Source of the DNA: an uncultured Prevotellaceae bacterium
GTDB lineage: Bacteria > Bacteroidota > Bacteroidia > Bacteroidales > Muribaculaceae
Length of the DNA: 64,000 bases
Assembly (NCBI GenBank): GCA_900317835.1
Contig: ONIL01000011.1
Coordinates: 1 to 64,000 of the forward strand
Reading direction: 5' to 3'
In this document: one piece after another, positions 1 through 7,828 of the stretch
How the letters are laid out: each line of letters opens with the position of its first letter
Position numbering within the stretch: position 1 is the stretch's first letter
Position numbers and translations under genes: made by a program
Notes under the pieces: model-generated
Told to the model about the DNA's origin: nothing
The model's input: only the letters and a program-made list of their open reading frames with translations
Databases searched by the model: none

Positions 1-1017
1 TGAAATGTTTTGATCTTGTTGATGGAACACAGCATAGCCCATTGTGATTGCTGACAGGTCGGTAATATAGCAGTACACGTGCTTCAGGCTGCTGCAGTAA
101 AGGAATGCCTCTTTTCTGATGGTGGTGACAGACTTGGGGATGGTTACGCTTGTCAAATTTTCGCAGCTATAAAATGCGTGATCGCCAATGTAGGTGACCC
201 CGTCGGGGATTTCCAAGCTGGTCAAACCAGTACAGTCAAATGCCACGTCGCCGATGGTTGTGACGGAATTACCGATGGTGACGTCTGTCAAGGATCTGCA
301 GCCAGAGAATGCCCCCCTGCTGATAGTGTAAACTGAATCGGGAATTGTGACGCTGGTCAGACCAGTGCAGGAACTAAATGCCCAGTCGCCGATGGTGGTG
401 ACGGAATTGGGAATACTGATGCTTGTAAGCCCAGTACAGTATTCGAAAGCACAAGATGATATACTAAGGGTTCCATCTCTTAATGTGATATTGGTGTTTG
501 TTGGCATGGTACCTTTATATTTATAGGCTACTAATCCTGCATAAATGAGGCCATCAGACTGGTTATTATACCAAGCGGTATTATAAAACGCATCATTCCC
601 AATTATTATGACGGAGTTTGGGATTGTGATGCTGGCCAGACCAGTGCAGCCCCAGAACGCCACTTCGCCGATGGTGGTGACAGAGTTGGGGATGATGACG
701 TCTGTCAAGCCGCTGCATCCGTAGAATGTCTCGAAGCCGATGGTGGTGACAGAATTGGGAATTGTGACGCTGGTCATACGTGTGCAGAAATAAAATGCAC
801 CGTCGCCAATGGCGGTGACCGGGTAGGTTATGTTTCTATAGGTCACTGTTGAGGGAATAGTCACGTCGCCAACGTAGTGGGCATCTCCTTTTGTCACGGT
901 GGCTTCGTTGCCGTTGATGTTGTAGTAGATGCCATCGACCTCAAAGTCAAAGGCGGTGGCAGTGGCTGGCAACAGCAGGGCCAGCAGCAGGAGTATGGAT
1001 GTGATAAAGTTTTTCAT
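1..1017 (-). CDS. BspA-like leucine-rich repeat secreted protein (3' end cut by window edge)
   Basis: The reading frame is open from an ATG at 1017 to the window edge, giving 339 residues without a stop. It begins with a signal peptide (MKNFITSILLLLALLLPA) and continues into repeats of about 23 residues of the pattern IPNSVTTIG..AF..C.GLTS, which is the LRR_5/BspA family. At about residues 145-180 the repeats are broken by a non-repeat module containing DGLIYAGLVAYKYKG, which also occurs twice in the BspA protein at 55997-58405. Family members are exported surface proteins, some reported to bind host proteins; the ligand here is unknown. Any C-terminal sorting domain lies outside the window. 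A promoter with good spacing sits 49 bases upstream. Confidence 0.85.
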   Translation of the reverse strand, partial: MKNFITSILLLLALLLPATATAFDFEVDGIYYNINGNEATVTKGDAHYVGDVTIPSTVTYRNITYPVTAIGDGAFYFCTRMTSVTIPNSVTTIGFETFYGCSGLTDVIIPNSVTTIGEVAFWGCTGLASITIPNSVIIIGNDAFYNTAWYNNQSDGLIYAGLVAYKYKGTMPTNTNITLRDGTLSISSCAFEYCTGLTSISIPNSVTTIGDWAFSSCTGLTSVTIPDSVYTISRGAFSGCRSLTDVTIGNSVTTIGDVAFDCTGLTSLEIPDGVTYIGDHAFYSCENLTSVTIPKSVTTIRKEAFLYCSSLKHVYCYITDLSAITMGYAVFHQQDQNIS

Positions 1018-1065
1018 TTCGTTTTTCAGTATTATGATGAGTTGTTATTTGTCGTTTTCGTGCTG

Positions 1066-1097
1066 CAAATTTAGGTACTCTGTCATAGCCCACCAAA
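1066..1097 (-). promoter_or_regulatory. Bacteroidota-type promoter for the BspA-like gene
   Basis: On the minus strand TTTG (1097-1094), a 20-base spacer and TAAATTTG (1073-1066) match the TTTG-N19/20-TAnnTTTG consensus. The predicted start lies about 43 bases before the ATG at 1017. Confidence 0.6.
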
Positions 1098-1134
1098 TTT
1101 AAAAACACGAATATTCAGGAGTGAATAGCTTTTT

Positions 1135-1158
1135 ACACTTAAGTGTCAATTTTTTTAC
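1135..1158. repeat. Palindrome ACACTTAAGTGT with flanking T-tracts
   Basis: A perfect 12-base palindrome (1135-1146) lies between two T-runs and is followed by a second TTTTTACACTT copy at 1151-1161. It lies in the gap downstream of rodA. It may act as a weak terminator, but the T-run sits on the plus-strand side, where no gene ends. Confidence 0.3.
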
Positions 1159-1200
1159 ACTTCAGTGAATTGGATCTCGTATTAAAAACAGGGTGGTTGG

Positions 1201-2670
1201 TTACCAGGAGCCGTAGGAGTGCCGGTCGGCATCGATGCGCAAGAGGATGAACAACAGGATGGTAAAGCCCCACAGCGATGAGCCGCCGTAGCTGAAGAAT
1301 GGTAACGGGATGCCGATGACGGGGCATAGTCCGATGACCATGCCGATGTTGATGGCGAGGTGGAAAATGAGATATGACGCGGCACAGTAGGCATACACAC
1401 GGGCAAACGTCGAGTGGTTGCGTTCGGCAAGCGTGATGATGCGCAGGATAAGCGCCAGGAATAATACCAGCACTGCAACGCTTCCCACAAAACCCTGTTC
1501 TTCTCCGATGGTGCAGAAGATAAAGTCGGTGTGTTGCTCGGGCACGTACTTCAATTTGGTCTGGGTACCGTTAAGAAAGCCCTTGCCCATGATGCCGCCG
1601 CTGCCGATGGCGATTTTGCTCTGGTTGACGTTATAGCCGGCACCACGCGGGTCATCGGCAATGCCCAGAGTCACCATGATGCGCTTCTGCTGATGCGGCT
1701 CGAGCACCTTGTTGAATGCGATGTTGACCGTGAACATGAACAGGACCGATGCCGCTGCGAAGCAGATGGTGATGAGCACCTTTTTCAAGTCGTCATGCAA
1801 CATGCCATAGAGCAGGTAGAGCAGGGACAGAATGATGATCGTCAGGAAGAAGGCATAGCCATTGATGTGAACACCAGCCAGTTCCAGCCCACCAGCTATG
1901 GCTGCCGCAGCCAGATAGCCCATCAGCACATTGCGACCCAGTATCCATGAGCGGCAATAGACCAGCAACATGCCCACAATGAGCGTCATCACTAGTATAA
2001 AGGCGATGACCATGCCCAGCGGAATGCCCATGAAAGTGATAGCGGCAAACTTCAACACCACGACAAAGTAAACGACCGCCATTAGCGCGGCAAACAGCAC
2101 AAAGCCCGACATGCCCTCGCGATAGAGGACGAAGATGAGCGACGTGTAAACCAATGCCGAGCCAGTCTCCTTCTCAAGGATGATGCACAGGATGGGCAAC
2201 ACGATGATGCCGATGGCGATGGCATAGTTGCGCCACCCGTTGAGCGTGAAACCGTAGGTGCTGAACAGCTTGGCCAGCGCCAGTGCGGTTGCTGTCTTGG
2301 CAAACTCGGCTGGCTGCAGATTCACAGGTCCAATCACCAGCCATGAACGTGATCCCTTGATATCGGGCGCGACGAAGATGGTAATGATCAGCAACAAAAT
2401 CATGAAGCCATACAATGGATAGGCATAGGCTTCATAGATGCGCCTGTCAATTAGCAGCAGCGAGAAACCGATCAAGAACGACAGGCCAGCCCACAGGAAC
2501 TGCTTGCCCGAGTACTCACTCAGGTCAAACATGCTCGCCTTGTCATAGTCATAGGTGGCGGCATAGATGCTCACCGCCCCGGCAATGACCATGATGAGGT
2601 AGAGGACTATCGTGAACCAGTCCACCGACCTCAATAGGTTGGTATTCTCATCTTCATTCCTTACTTCCAT
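1201..2670 (-). CDS. rodA: RodA, SEDS-family peptidoglycan glycosyltransferase
   Basis: A polytopic membrane protein of 489 residues. The RodA/FtsW/SpoVE signature is visible in the lipid-II polymerase core and in the C-terminal stretch GIPLPFFSYGGSSLWG, with a downstream GEEQGFVG loop also typical of the family. It polymerises glycan strands for side-wall growth together with the PBP2 encoded upstream. I chose the ATG at 2670 because translation upstream of it reads non-family sequence that belongs to the mrdA frame overlap. That start overlaps the mrdA end by 17 bases, which suggests coupled translation. It is the last gene of the mreB-mreC-mreD-mrdA-rodA operon. Confidence 0.95.
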   Translation of the reverse strand: MEVRNEDENTNLLRSVDWFTIVLYLIMVIAGAVSIYAATYDYDKASMFDLSEYSGKQFLWAGLSFLIGFSLLLIDRRIYEAYAYPLYGFMILLLIITIFVAPDIKGSRSWLVIGPVNLQPAEFAKTATALALAKLFSTYGFTLNGWRNYAIAIGIIVLPILCIILEKETGSALVYTSLIFVLYREGMSGFVLFAALMAVVYFVVVLKFAAITFMGIPLGMVIAFILVMTLIVGMLLVYCRSWILGRNVLMGYLAAAAIAGGLELAGVHINGYAFFLTIIILSLLYLLYGMLHDDLKKVLITICFAAASVLFMFTVNIAFNKVLEPHQQKRIMVTLGIADDPRGAGYNVNQSKIAIGSGGIMGKGFLNGTQTKLKYVPEQHTDFIFCTIGEEQGFVGSVAVLVLFLALILRIITLAERNHSTFARVYAYCAASYLIFHLAINIGMVIGLCPVIGIPLPFFSYGGSSLWGFTILLFILLRIDADRHSYGSW

Positions 2671-4576
2671 CGTGGCTTGATTCGGGTTTGGATGGTTTCT
2701 TATTCTTGTCGGCCTGGTTGCCGGATGCTGTTTTTTTGACTTTGGGATAGCTGATCGTGTGGCGGCTTGCCATTGCACGGCCCTGTGCCTGCAGGCCAGG
2801 AGAGTTGCCGCGCAGGTAGCGCTGTATCATCAATGCGCCGATAGGCACACCGAATGCGGCACCAAAGCCAGCGTTTTCAACATACACGCACACGGCGATT
2901 TTGGGGTCATTCATCGGGGCGAAGCCCATGAACACCGAGTGATCGCGTCCGTGCGGGTTCTGGGCCGTACCCGTCTTGCCGCACACGTCCAGTCCCGGGA
3001 TGTTGGCGCGTGTACAGGTACCACCCAGCACTGCCATGCGCATGCCCTCAACAATGTCGGTGTAGTAGCGTTTATCGATGTCGGTGTCATGCCGCTCGAG
3101 GTTTTTCTTGAGTACCCCGACGCCCTCGATGTTCTTCACCACGTGGGGCGTGATGTAGTAGCCGCGGTTAGCGATGGTGGCGCTCAGGTTAGCGATCTGC
3201 AGCGGTGTGGCAAGGATTTCACCCTGTCCGATGGCATCGCTGATGATGGTCTGTCCCACCCACTTGCCTTGTCCATAGATCTTGTCATAAAAGGCCGTGT
3301 TGGGGATGAAGCCACGGCTTTCGCCAGGCATGTCGATACCCAGCTTGTAACCATATCCCATCGACACCATGTGGTTTTTCCACACCTCAAACGCCTTGCC
3401 TGTTGAACCATACTTGCTGCGCTTGTCCATCATGTACTTGAATCCCCAGCAGAAGTAAGCGTTGCACGACGTCTGCAAGGCGGGCTTGAGCGGGATGGGG
3501 GAGCCGTGGCCGTGGCAACCCACGCGCAGGCCCGCATTGATGTATCCACGGCGACACGGGAACACCGTACTCGTGGTGATGATGCCCTCATCCAGGAAAA
3601 TCAAGCCTTGCGTCGGCTTGAAGGTGGAGCCTGGAGGATAGGCGGCCATGATGGAGCGGTCATACAGCGGCTTCAACCGGTTGTTGACCAGATTCTGGTA
3701 ATTCTTGCCGCGTTCCTTACCCATCAGCAGTGACGGGTCATAACTGGGGCTGGAAACAAGCGCCAGAATCTCGCCCGTCTTGGGCTCGATGCACACGATG
3801 GCGCCCACCTTGCCCTGCATGAGCATTTCGCCATAGGCTTGCAATCCGATGTCGATGCTCAACTTGAGGTTGTTGCCTGCAACAGGGGCCACATCGTCGG
3901 CGCCGTCGTTATAGCGACCCTTGATCTTGCCGGTTGCGTCGCGGATAAGGATTTCCTTGCCCTTGATGCCGCGCAGCCAGGTCTCGTAGCTCTTCTCGAT
4001 ACCCAGGTCGCCAGTGTAGTCCCCGGGGCGGTAGTAGTCGTCATTCTCGATGTCGTGGGCGTTGACCTCGCGGATGTCGCCCAGCACATTGGCAGCAACG
4101 GGATAGTTGTATTGCCTGAGGATGCGTTGCACGACGAAGAAGCCCGGGAAACGATACAGTTTCTCTTGCAGACGACCATAGTCCTCGGGTGTGAGGTGGT
4201 TCATGAACACCTGCTGCGTAAAGGCCGAATAGCTGCGCCCCTTCCTCATCTCCTGCCAGCGACGGTCAAACTCCTCGCGGCTGATTTGCACCGTGTTGCA
4301 GAAGTCGGTCGTGTCAAATGGCGTCACGTCCTTGGGAATCATCACCAGGTCATACTCGGGCACGTTATACACTACCAGCGAGTCGTTGCGATCATAGATG
4401 AGCCCTCGGGATGGGTAGATGACTTTTTCCATGAACGCATTGTTGTCGGCATGGGCTTTGTAGGTGCTGTCAAGTACCTGCAAATGCACCAGGCGGGCGA
4501 TGTAGATGAGCACTATCGCCACGATAAAGCCGCCGATGACCAGCTTGCGCTTCTCGAGATTATAATCTTTTCTCAC
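2654..4576 (-). CDS. mrdA: Penicillin-binding protein 2 (MrdA), elongasome transpeptidase
   Basis: A class B penicillin-binding protein of 640 residues with one N-terminal membrane anchor (about residues 11-30), a PBP dimerisation domain and a transpeptidase domain. The active-site SxxK motif is STFK at residues 317-320, with SCN and then KTG at residues 534-536 following in the expected order. It cross-links peptidoglycan for the elongation machinery with RodA. The start is a GTG at 4576 inside the end of mreD (17-base overlap), and no ATG gives a plausible alternative. The C-terminal tail is rich in Lys, Ser and Pro. Confidence 0.95.
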   Translation of the reverse strand: MRKDYNLEKRKLVIGGFIVAIVLIYIARLVHLQVLDSTYKAHADNNAFMEKVIYPSRGLIYDRNDSLVVYNVPEYDLVMIPKDVTPFDTTDFCNTVQISREEFDRRWQEMRKGRSYSAFTQQVFMNHLTPEDYGRLQEKLYRFPGFFVVQRILRQYNYPVAANVLGDIREVNAHDIENDDYYRPGDYTGDLGIEKSYETWLRGIKGKEILIRDATGKIKGRYNDGADDVAPVAGNNLKLSIDIGLQAYGEMLMQGKVGAIVCIEPKTGEILALVSSPSYDPSLLMGKERGKNYQNLVNNRLKPLYDRSIMAAYPPGSTFKPTQGLIFLDEGIITTSTVFPCRRGYINAGLRVGCHGHGSPIPLKPALQTSCNAYFCWGFKYMMDKRSKYGSTGKAFEVWKNHMVSMGYGYKLGIDMPGESRGFIPNTAFYDKIYGQGKWVGQTIISDAIGQGEILATPLQIANLSATIANRGYYITPHVVKNIEGVGVLKKNLERHDTDIDKRYYTDIVEGMRMAVLGGTCTRANIPGLDVCGKTGTAQNPHGRDHSVFMGFAPMNDPKIAVCVYVENAGFGAAFGVPIGALMIQRYLRGNSPGLQAQGRAMASRHTISYPKVKKTASGNQADKNKKPSKPESSHDGSKE

Positions 4577-5078
4577 GGCGAGTGCTGACTAGACTGTCCA
4601 ACCCAAAGATGATGATAATCGACAACAGGCTGCTGCCGGCAATGCGTGCCAGCGTGAGCACCAGGTTGTGCAACGTGAAAGCCTGGATGAGGAAGATGAG
4701 CGTGCAGTAGAGCGTGACAAGTGTCGCCATGTACTTGAAATAGTCACCCACGCCCATCGAGTCGACCGATGGGATGGGGATATTCATGTCGTTTTCACGT
4801 GAAATGAACAGGTTGAACACAGGACGCCGCACGGCAGCCATGATGGTGCAAGCCAGCGCATTCATGCCAGGGGTGTTGTTGAAGATGTCGATGAGCAGGC
4901 CCGAGAAGAAGGCAACGGTCAATACCCATCCGCCATGCAGGTTGACAGGCAACCTGAGAATCAAATAAATGAATACAACGGGCATCGCGATATTGAACAA
5001 CACGATCTTGTTGCACACCAGCTGCATCACCATCAGGGCGAGGAAAAGCGCGATGAATTGGATTACGGTCTTGGTCAT
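4560..5078 (-). CDS. mreD: MreD, rod-shape-determining membrane protein
   Basis: A small protein of 172 residues consisting almost entirely of hydrophobic segments, as expected for MreD. It sits between mreC and mrdA in the canonical order. Sequence conservation in MreD is low, so the call rests on position, size and topology. The start ATG overlaps the mreC stop by four bases (ATGA), indicating translational coupling. The product is an inner-membrane part of the elongasome. Confidence 0.88.
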   Translation of the reverse strand: MTKTVIQFIALFLALMVMQLVCNKIVLFNIAMPVVFIYLILRLPVNLHGGWVLTVAFFSGLLIDIFNNTPGMNALACTIMAAVRRPVFNLFISRENDMNIPIPSVDSMGVGDYFKYMATLVTLYCTLIFLIQAFTLHNLVLTLARIAGSSLLSIIIIFGLDSLVSTRREKRL

Positions 5079-6091
5079 GGCTGTTCTTCTCCTTGTTCGG
5101 GTTCAACGGGTTGGACAGGCTGGACGGGCTGAACTTGCTGGACGGGTTCCTTGACGGGCTTCTTGGGCTTCTCTTTTTCAGCCGGTGCAGGCGGCACCAC
5201 ATCGATGATTTCAGGTTTGATCTCGGGACGCGTCTCGATGTTGGCTGCGGTGTCGATACCCTGCTCGGCACGGCGCAGGGCGTCAATCTGCTCCTTCATG
5301 CTGTTGGTGATGACGCGCACGCTGCTCAACTGGCTGAAGTTGGCCGTTAACCTGATGCGCAACGACACAAAGCTGTCGCTCATGTCGCGTGCCAGTCCCT
5401 CAACGATGCCCACAATGATGCCCTCGGGGAATACGGCCGAGTAACCGCTCGTGACAATGGTGTCGCCCTTGTGATAGGTGATGTGTTTAGGCAACTCTTC
5501 AAGTACGGCCAGTTGGGGGCTCTTGCCATCCCACACCAGCGACCCGAAGAAGCCGCTCCCCTTCAACTTGCACGAGAGCCTCATGTGCGGGTTCAGGAAC
5601 GAAATCACGCGTGCCGCGTGCGGTCCGACAACATTGACAATGCCCACGACACCATTCTGGTCGATGACACCCATCTCGGGGCTCACGCCGTCATAGCTGC
5701 CGCGGTTAATGGTGATGTAGTTGTTGGGCTGGGCAATACTGTTGCTGATGACTTGGGCCATCACGAACGTGTACTGGCGCAGGGCGGGTTGCTGGAGAGA
5801 GTCGGGCGTCTGCAGCGACATGTCGCCCATCTGGTTGCGCATCTCAATCAATTCCATCTCCAGCGCGGCATTGCGTTCCTGCAGGCTCTCATTAATGTCC
5901 CGCAGGTGGAAATAGGACGTAATGCCGTTCAGCGCCTTATAAACCGTGGCACTCACCGAGTTGGCCGAGGTCAGATAGACGCTCTGCTGGTAAGGGTTAT
6001 CCTTAAACAGCAGCACGAGGCTCAGAATCACATAGATTGCGAAAATGAACCACGCACTGTGTTTGACGAAAAAGTTGAGCAGATTGTTCAT
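5075..6091 (-). CDS. mreC: MreC, rod-shape-determining protein
   Basis: The 338-residue product has an N-terminal membrane helix (about residues 13-28), a coiled-coil stretch (about 65-90) and the periplasmic beta-barrel domain of MreC, with ITINRGSYDGVSPEMGV and a later VFPEGIIVGIV match. The last 70 residues are low-complexity and rich in Pro, Val, Gln, Lys and Glu, which is a lineage-specific extension. MreC links cytoplasmic MreB to PBP2 and RodA. It lies 28 bases after mreB and overlaps mreD by four bases. Confidence 0.93.
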   Translation of the reverse strand: MNNLLNFFVKHSAWFIFAIYVILSLVLLFKDNPYQQSVYLTSANSVSATVYKALNGITSYFHLRDINESLQERNAALEMELIEMRNQMGDMSLQTPDSLQQPALRQYTFVMAQVISNSIAQPNNYITINRGSYDGVSPEMGVIDQNGVVGIVNVVGPHAARVISFLNPHMRLSCKLKGSGFFGSLVWDGKSPQLAVLEELPKHITYHKGDTIVTSGYSAVFPEGIIVGIVEGLARDMSDSFVSLRIRLTANFSQLSSVRVITNSMKEQIDALRRAEQGIDTAANIETRPEIKPEIIDVVPPAPAEKEKPKKPVKEPVQQVQPVQPVQPVEPEQGEEQP

Positions 6092-6119
6092 CGTGCCCGG
6101 GATGTGTCACGCGCTGCTA

Positions 6120-7142
6120 TTAGCGCATGAGGAACTTGAAGTGCTTGATGTTCTTCAATGCGATGCCGGTACCCTTGGCAACAGCGTGCAGAGGATCCTC
6201 GGCTACATGGAACTCAATGCCGATCTTGTCGGTCAAGCGCTTGTCAAGACCACGCAACAGGGCGCCGCCACCGGTCAGGAAGATGCCGTTGTGGACGATG
6301 TCCTGATACAGCTCGGGAGGAGTCTGCTCCAGGGCACTCAGCACGGCGGCCTCAATCTTGGAGATGGACTTCTCGATGCAGTGGCACACCTCCTGATAGG
6401 TTACGGGAACCTCAAGCGGCAATGAGTTCACCTGGTTGGGACCATGGATGATGAAATCCTCGGGGGCATCGGGACCAAGGTCGGTCAGGGCCGAACCCAC
6501 GTTGATTTTGATGGCCTCGGCAGTGCGCTCACCCACGCGTACGTTGTGGGCGCGGCGCATGTGCTCCTGGATGTCCTCGGTGAGGTCGTCGCCAGCGGTG
6601 CGGATGCTCTTATTGCTCACGATACCGCCCAGTGAGATCACGGCGATCTCGGTCGTGCCGCCACCGATGTCAACAATCATGTTGCCCTCGGGAGCCAGCA
6701 CATCGAGGCCAATACCCAGGGCTGCAGCCATGGGCTCGTAAATCATGTAAACGTCACGGCCACCGGCATGCTCGCTCGAGTCACGCACGGCACGGATCTC
6801 GACCTCGGTCGAACCTGAGGGGACGCACACCACCATGCGCAACGAGGGCGAGAACCAGTGGTTCTTGGCGCTCACCTTCTTGATCATGCCGCGAATCATG
6901 TGCTCGGCGGCGTTGAAGTCGGCAATCACACCATCGCTCAACGGCCTGACGGTGCGGATGCCCTCGTGTACCTTGCCGTGCATCTCGCGGGCGCGCTCAC
7001 CCACGGCGATGGGCTTGTTGGTCTTGGAATCAAGAGCGACTACCGATGGTTCGTCGATGACGATGCGGTCGTTATGGATGATAATGGTGTTGGCTGTTCC
7101 TAAATCGACAGCGATTTCTTGAGTGAATGAAAACCATCCCAT
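6120..7142 (-). CDS. mreB: MreB, actin-like cell-shape protein
   Basis: 340 residues with the actin/Hsp70-type nucleotide-binding motifs: AVDLGTANTII near the N-terminus (phosphate 1), DIGGGTTEIAVISLGGIV in the middle (phosphate 2) and FLTGGGALLRGLD near the C-terminus (adenosine motif). MreB filaments position the elongasome under the inner membrane. It is the first gene of the shape operon and is preceded by a promoter-like TAATTTTG about 70 bases upstream. Confidence 0.97.
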   Translation of the reverse strand: MGWFSFTQEIAVDLGTANTIIIHNDRIVIDEPSVVALDSKTNKPIAVGERAREMHGKVHEGIRTVRPLSDGVIADFNAAEHMIRGMIKKVSAKNHWFSPSLRMVVCVPSGSTEVEIRAVRDSSEHAGGRDVYMIYEPMAAALGIGLDVLAPEGNMIVDIGGGTTEIAVISLGGIVSNKSIRTAGDDLTEDIQEHMRRAHNVRVGERTAEAIKINVGSALTDLGPDAPEDFIIHGPNQVNSLPLEVPVTYQEVCHCIEKSISKIEAAVLSALEQTPPELYQDIVHNGIFLTGGGALLRGLDKRLTDKIGIEFHVAEDPLHAVAKGTGIALKNIKHFKFLMR

Positions 7143-7211
7143 GATTGTTATCTATATGTTTGATAGTTAGTTATAAATATCTGGTGAATATCTCTCTCTT
7201 TAATTGGACTG

Positions 7212-7219
7212 CAAAATTA
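7212..7219 (-). promoter_or_regulatory. Probable -7 element of the mreB operon promoter
   Basis: TAATTTTG on the minus strand matches TAnnTTTG and would start transcription about 60 bases before mreB. I do not see a well-spaced -33 TTTG. Confidence 0.4.
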
Positions 7220-7292
7220 CTCAATTCCCGTCAATTTAACGCTATGTTTTAGTATAGTTTTTTGAATACTGTTTTATAGTTCTTGAAAAAGG

Positions 7293-7685
7293 CTATAGCT
7301 CTAAAGCTTCGACGGCATGACGCACACAGTCCTCGCATGAGCATAGCACTTGACCGCTATCCACACCCTTGAGGTCGCGACAGCGTGTAGCGCCGCACAG
7401 TTGTTTGAACTCAGCGCGCAGCTGGCTTGCCTGCGGGTTCATCCGGCGACCGTCAAATTTCAACAGTCCTTGCACCATCTGGGCTCCGCACAGGGCACCG
7501 CAGGTTTCATCCATGCTCCCCATGCCGCTGCCGAAGCACGCCCCCATCGCCAGCAATTGCTCTTCGGGCAGTCCCAGTTCGGGCGCATAGGCCAACAGCA
7601 CTGCCTGGCAGCAGTTGTGCTCACGCTTATACATCACCGCGCGTTCGCGCCGCGGCATGTCGTTCATCATCTCGTTCTGTTCCAT
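7293..7685 (-). CDS. C_GCAxxG_C_C family cysteine-rich protein
   Basis: A 130-residue protein with a conserved cysteine pattern: NCCQAV, then GACFGSGMG, then ETCGALCGA, ending in CSCEDCV. This is the C_GCAxxG_C_C family, whose members are thought to bind a metal or redox centre; no reaction is established. I start at the ATG at 7685 because the upstream in-frame extension crosses the divergent promoter. It is transcribed away from the giant BspA gene at 7829 from the shared palindromic promoter region. Confidence 0.85.
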   Translation of the reverse strand: MEQNEMMNDMPRRERAVMYKREHNCCQAVLLAYAPELGLPEEQLLAMGACFGSGMGSMDETCGALCGAQMVQGLLKFDGRRMNPQASQLRAEFKQLCGATRCRDLKGVDSGQVLCSCEDCVRHAVEALEL

Positions 7686-7716
7686 TGTCGTGTTATATAT
7701 AATGTGTATAATCTGT

Positions 7717-7789
7717 TGCAAAGGTACTGCAAAATTCCGATTAAGCGAGAACATTGAAAGCTTAATCGGAATTTTGCACTATCTTTGCA
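7717..7789. promoter_or_regulatory. Divergent promoter pair embedded in a large palindrome
   Basis: The arms TGCAAAATTCCGATTAAGC (7728-7746) and its exact reverse complement (7760-7778) are 19 bases long with a 13-base spacer. The symmetry continues outward with two mismatches to include both -7 elements: TACCTTTG on the minus strand (7725-7718) and TATCTTTG on the plus strand (7780-7787). The two promoters therefore point outwards, to the genes starting at 7685 and 7829, from a shared symmetric core. A dimeric regulator could bind there. Confidence 0.7.
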
Positions 7790-7828
7790 GTTTCAATCGA
7801 ATATTTAACCAGCCATAAACATTTGACA

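Noticed and set aside
2759..3406. Long open frames on the strand opposite mrdA, mreC, uvrA and other GC-rich genes.
   Set aside because: They lack plausible starts, family motifs and operon logic, and mirror real genes in the other strand.
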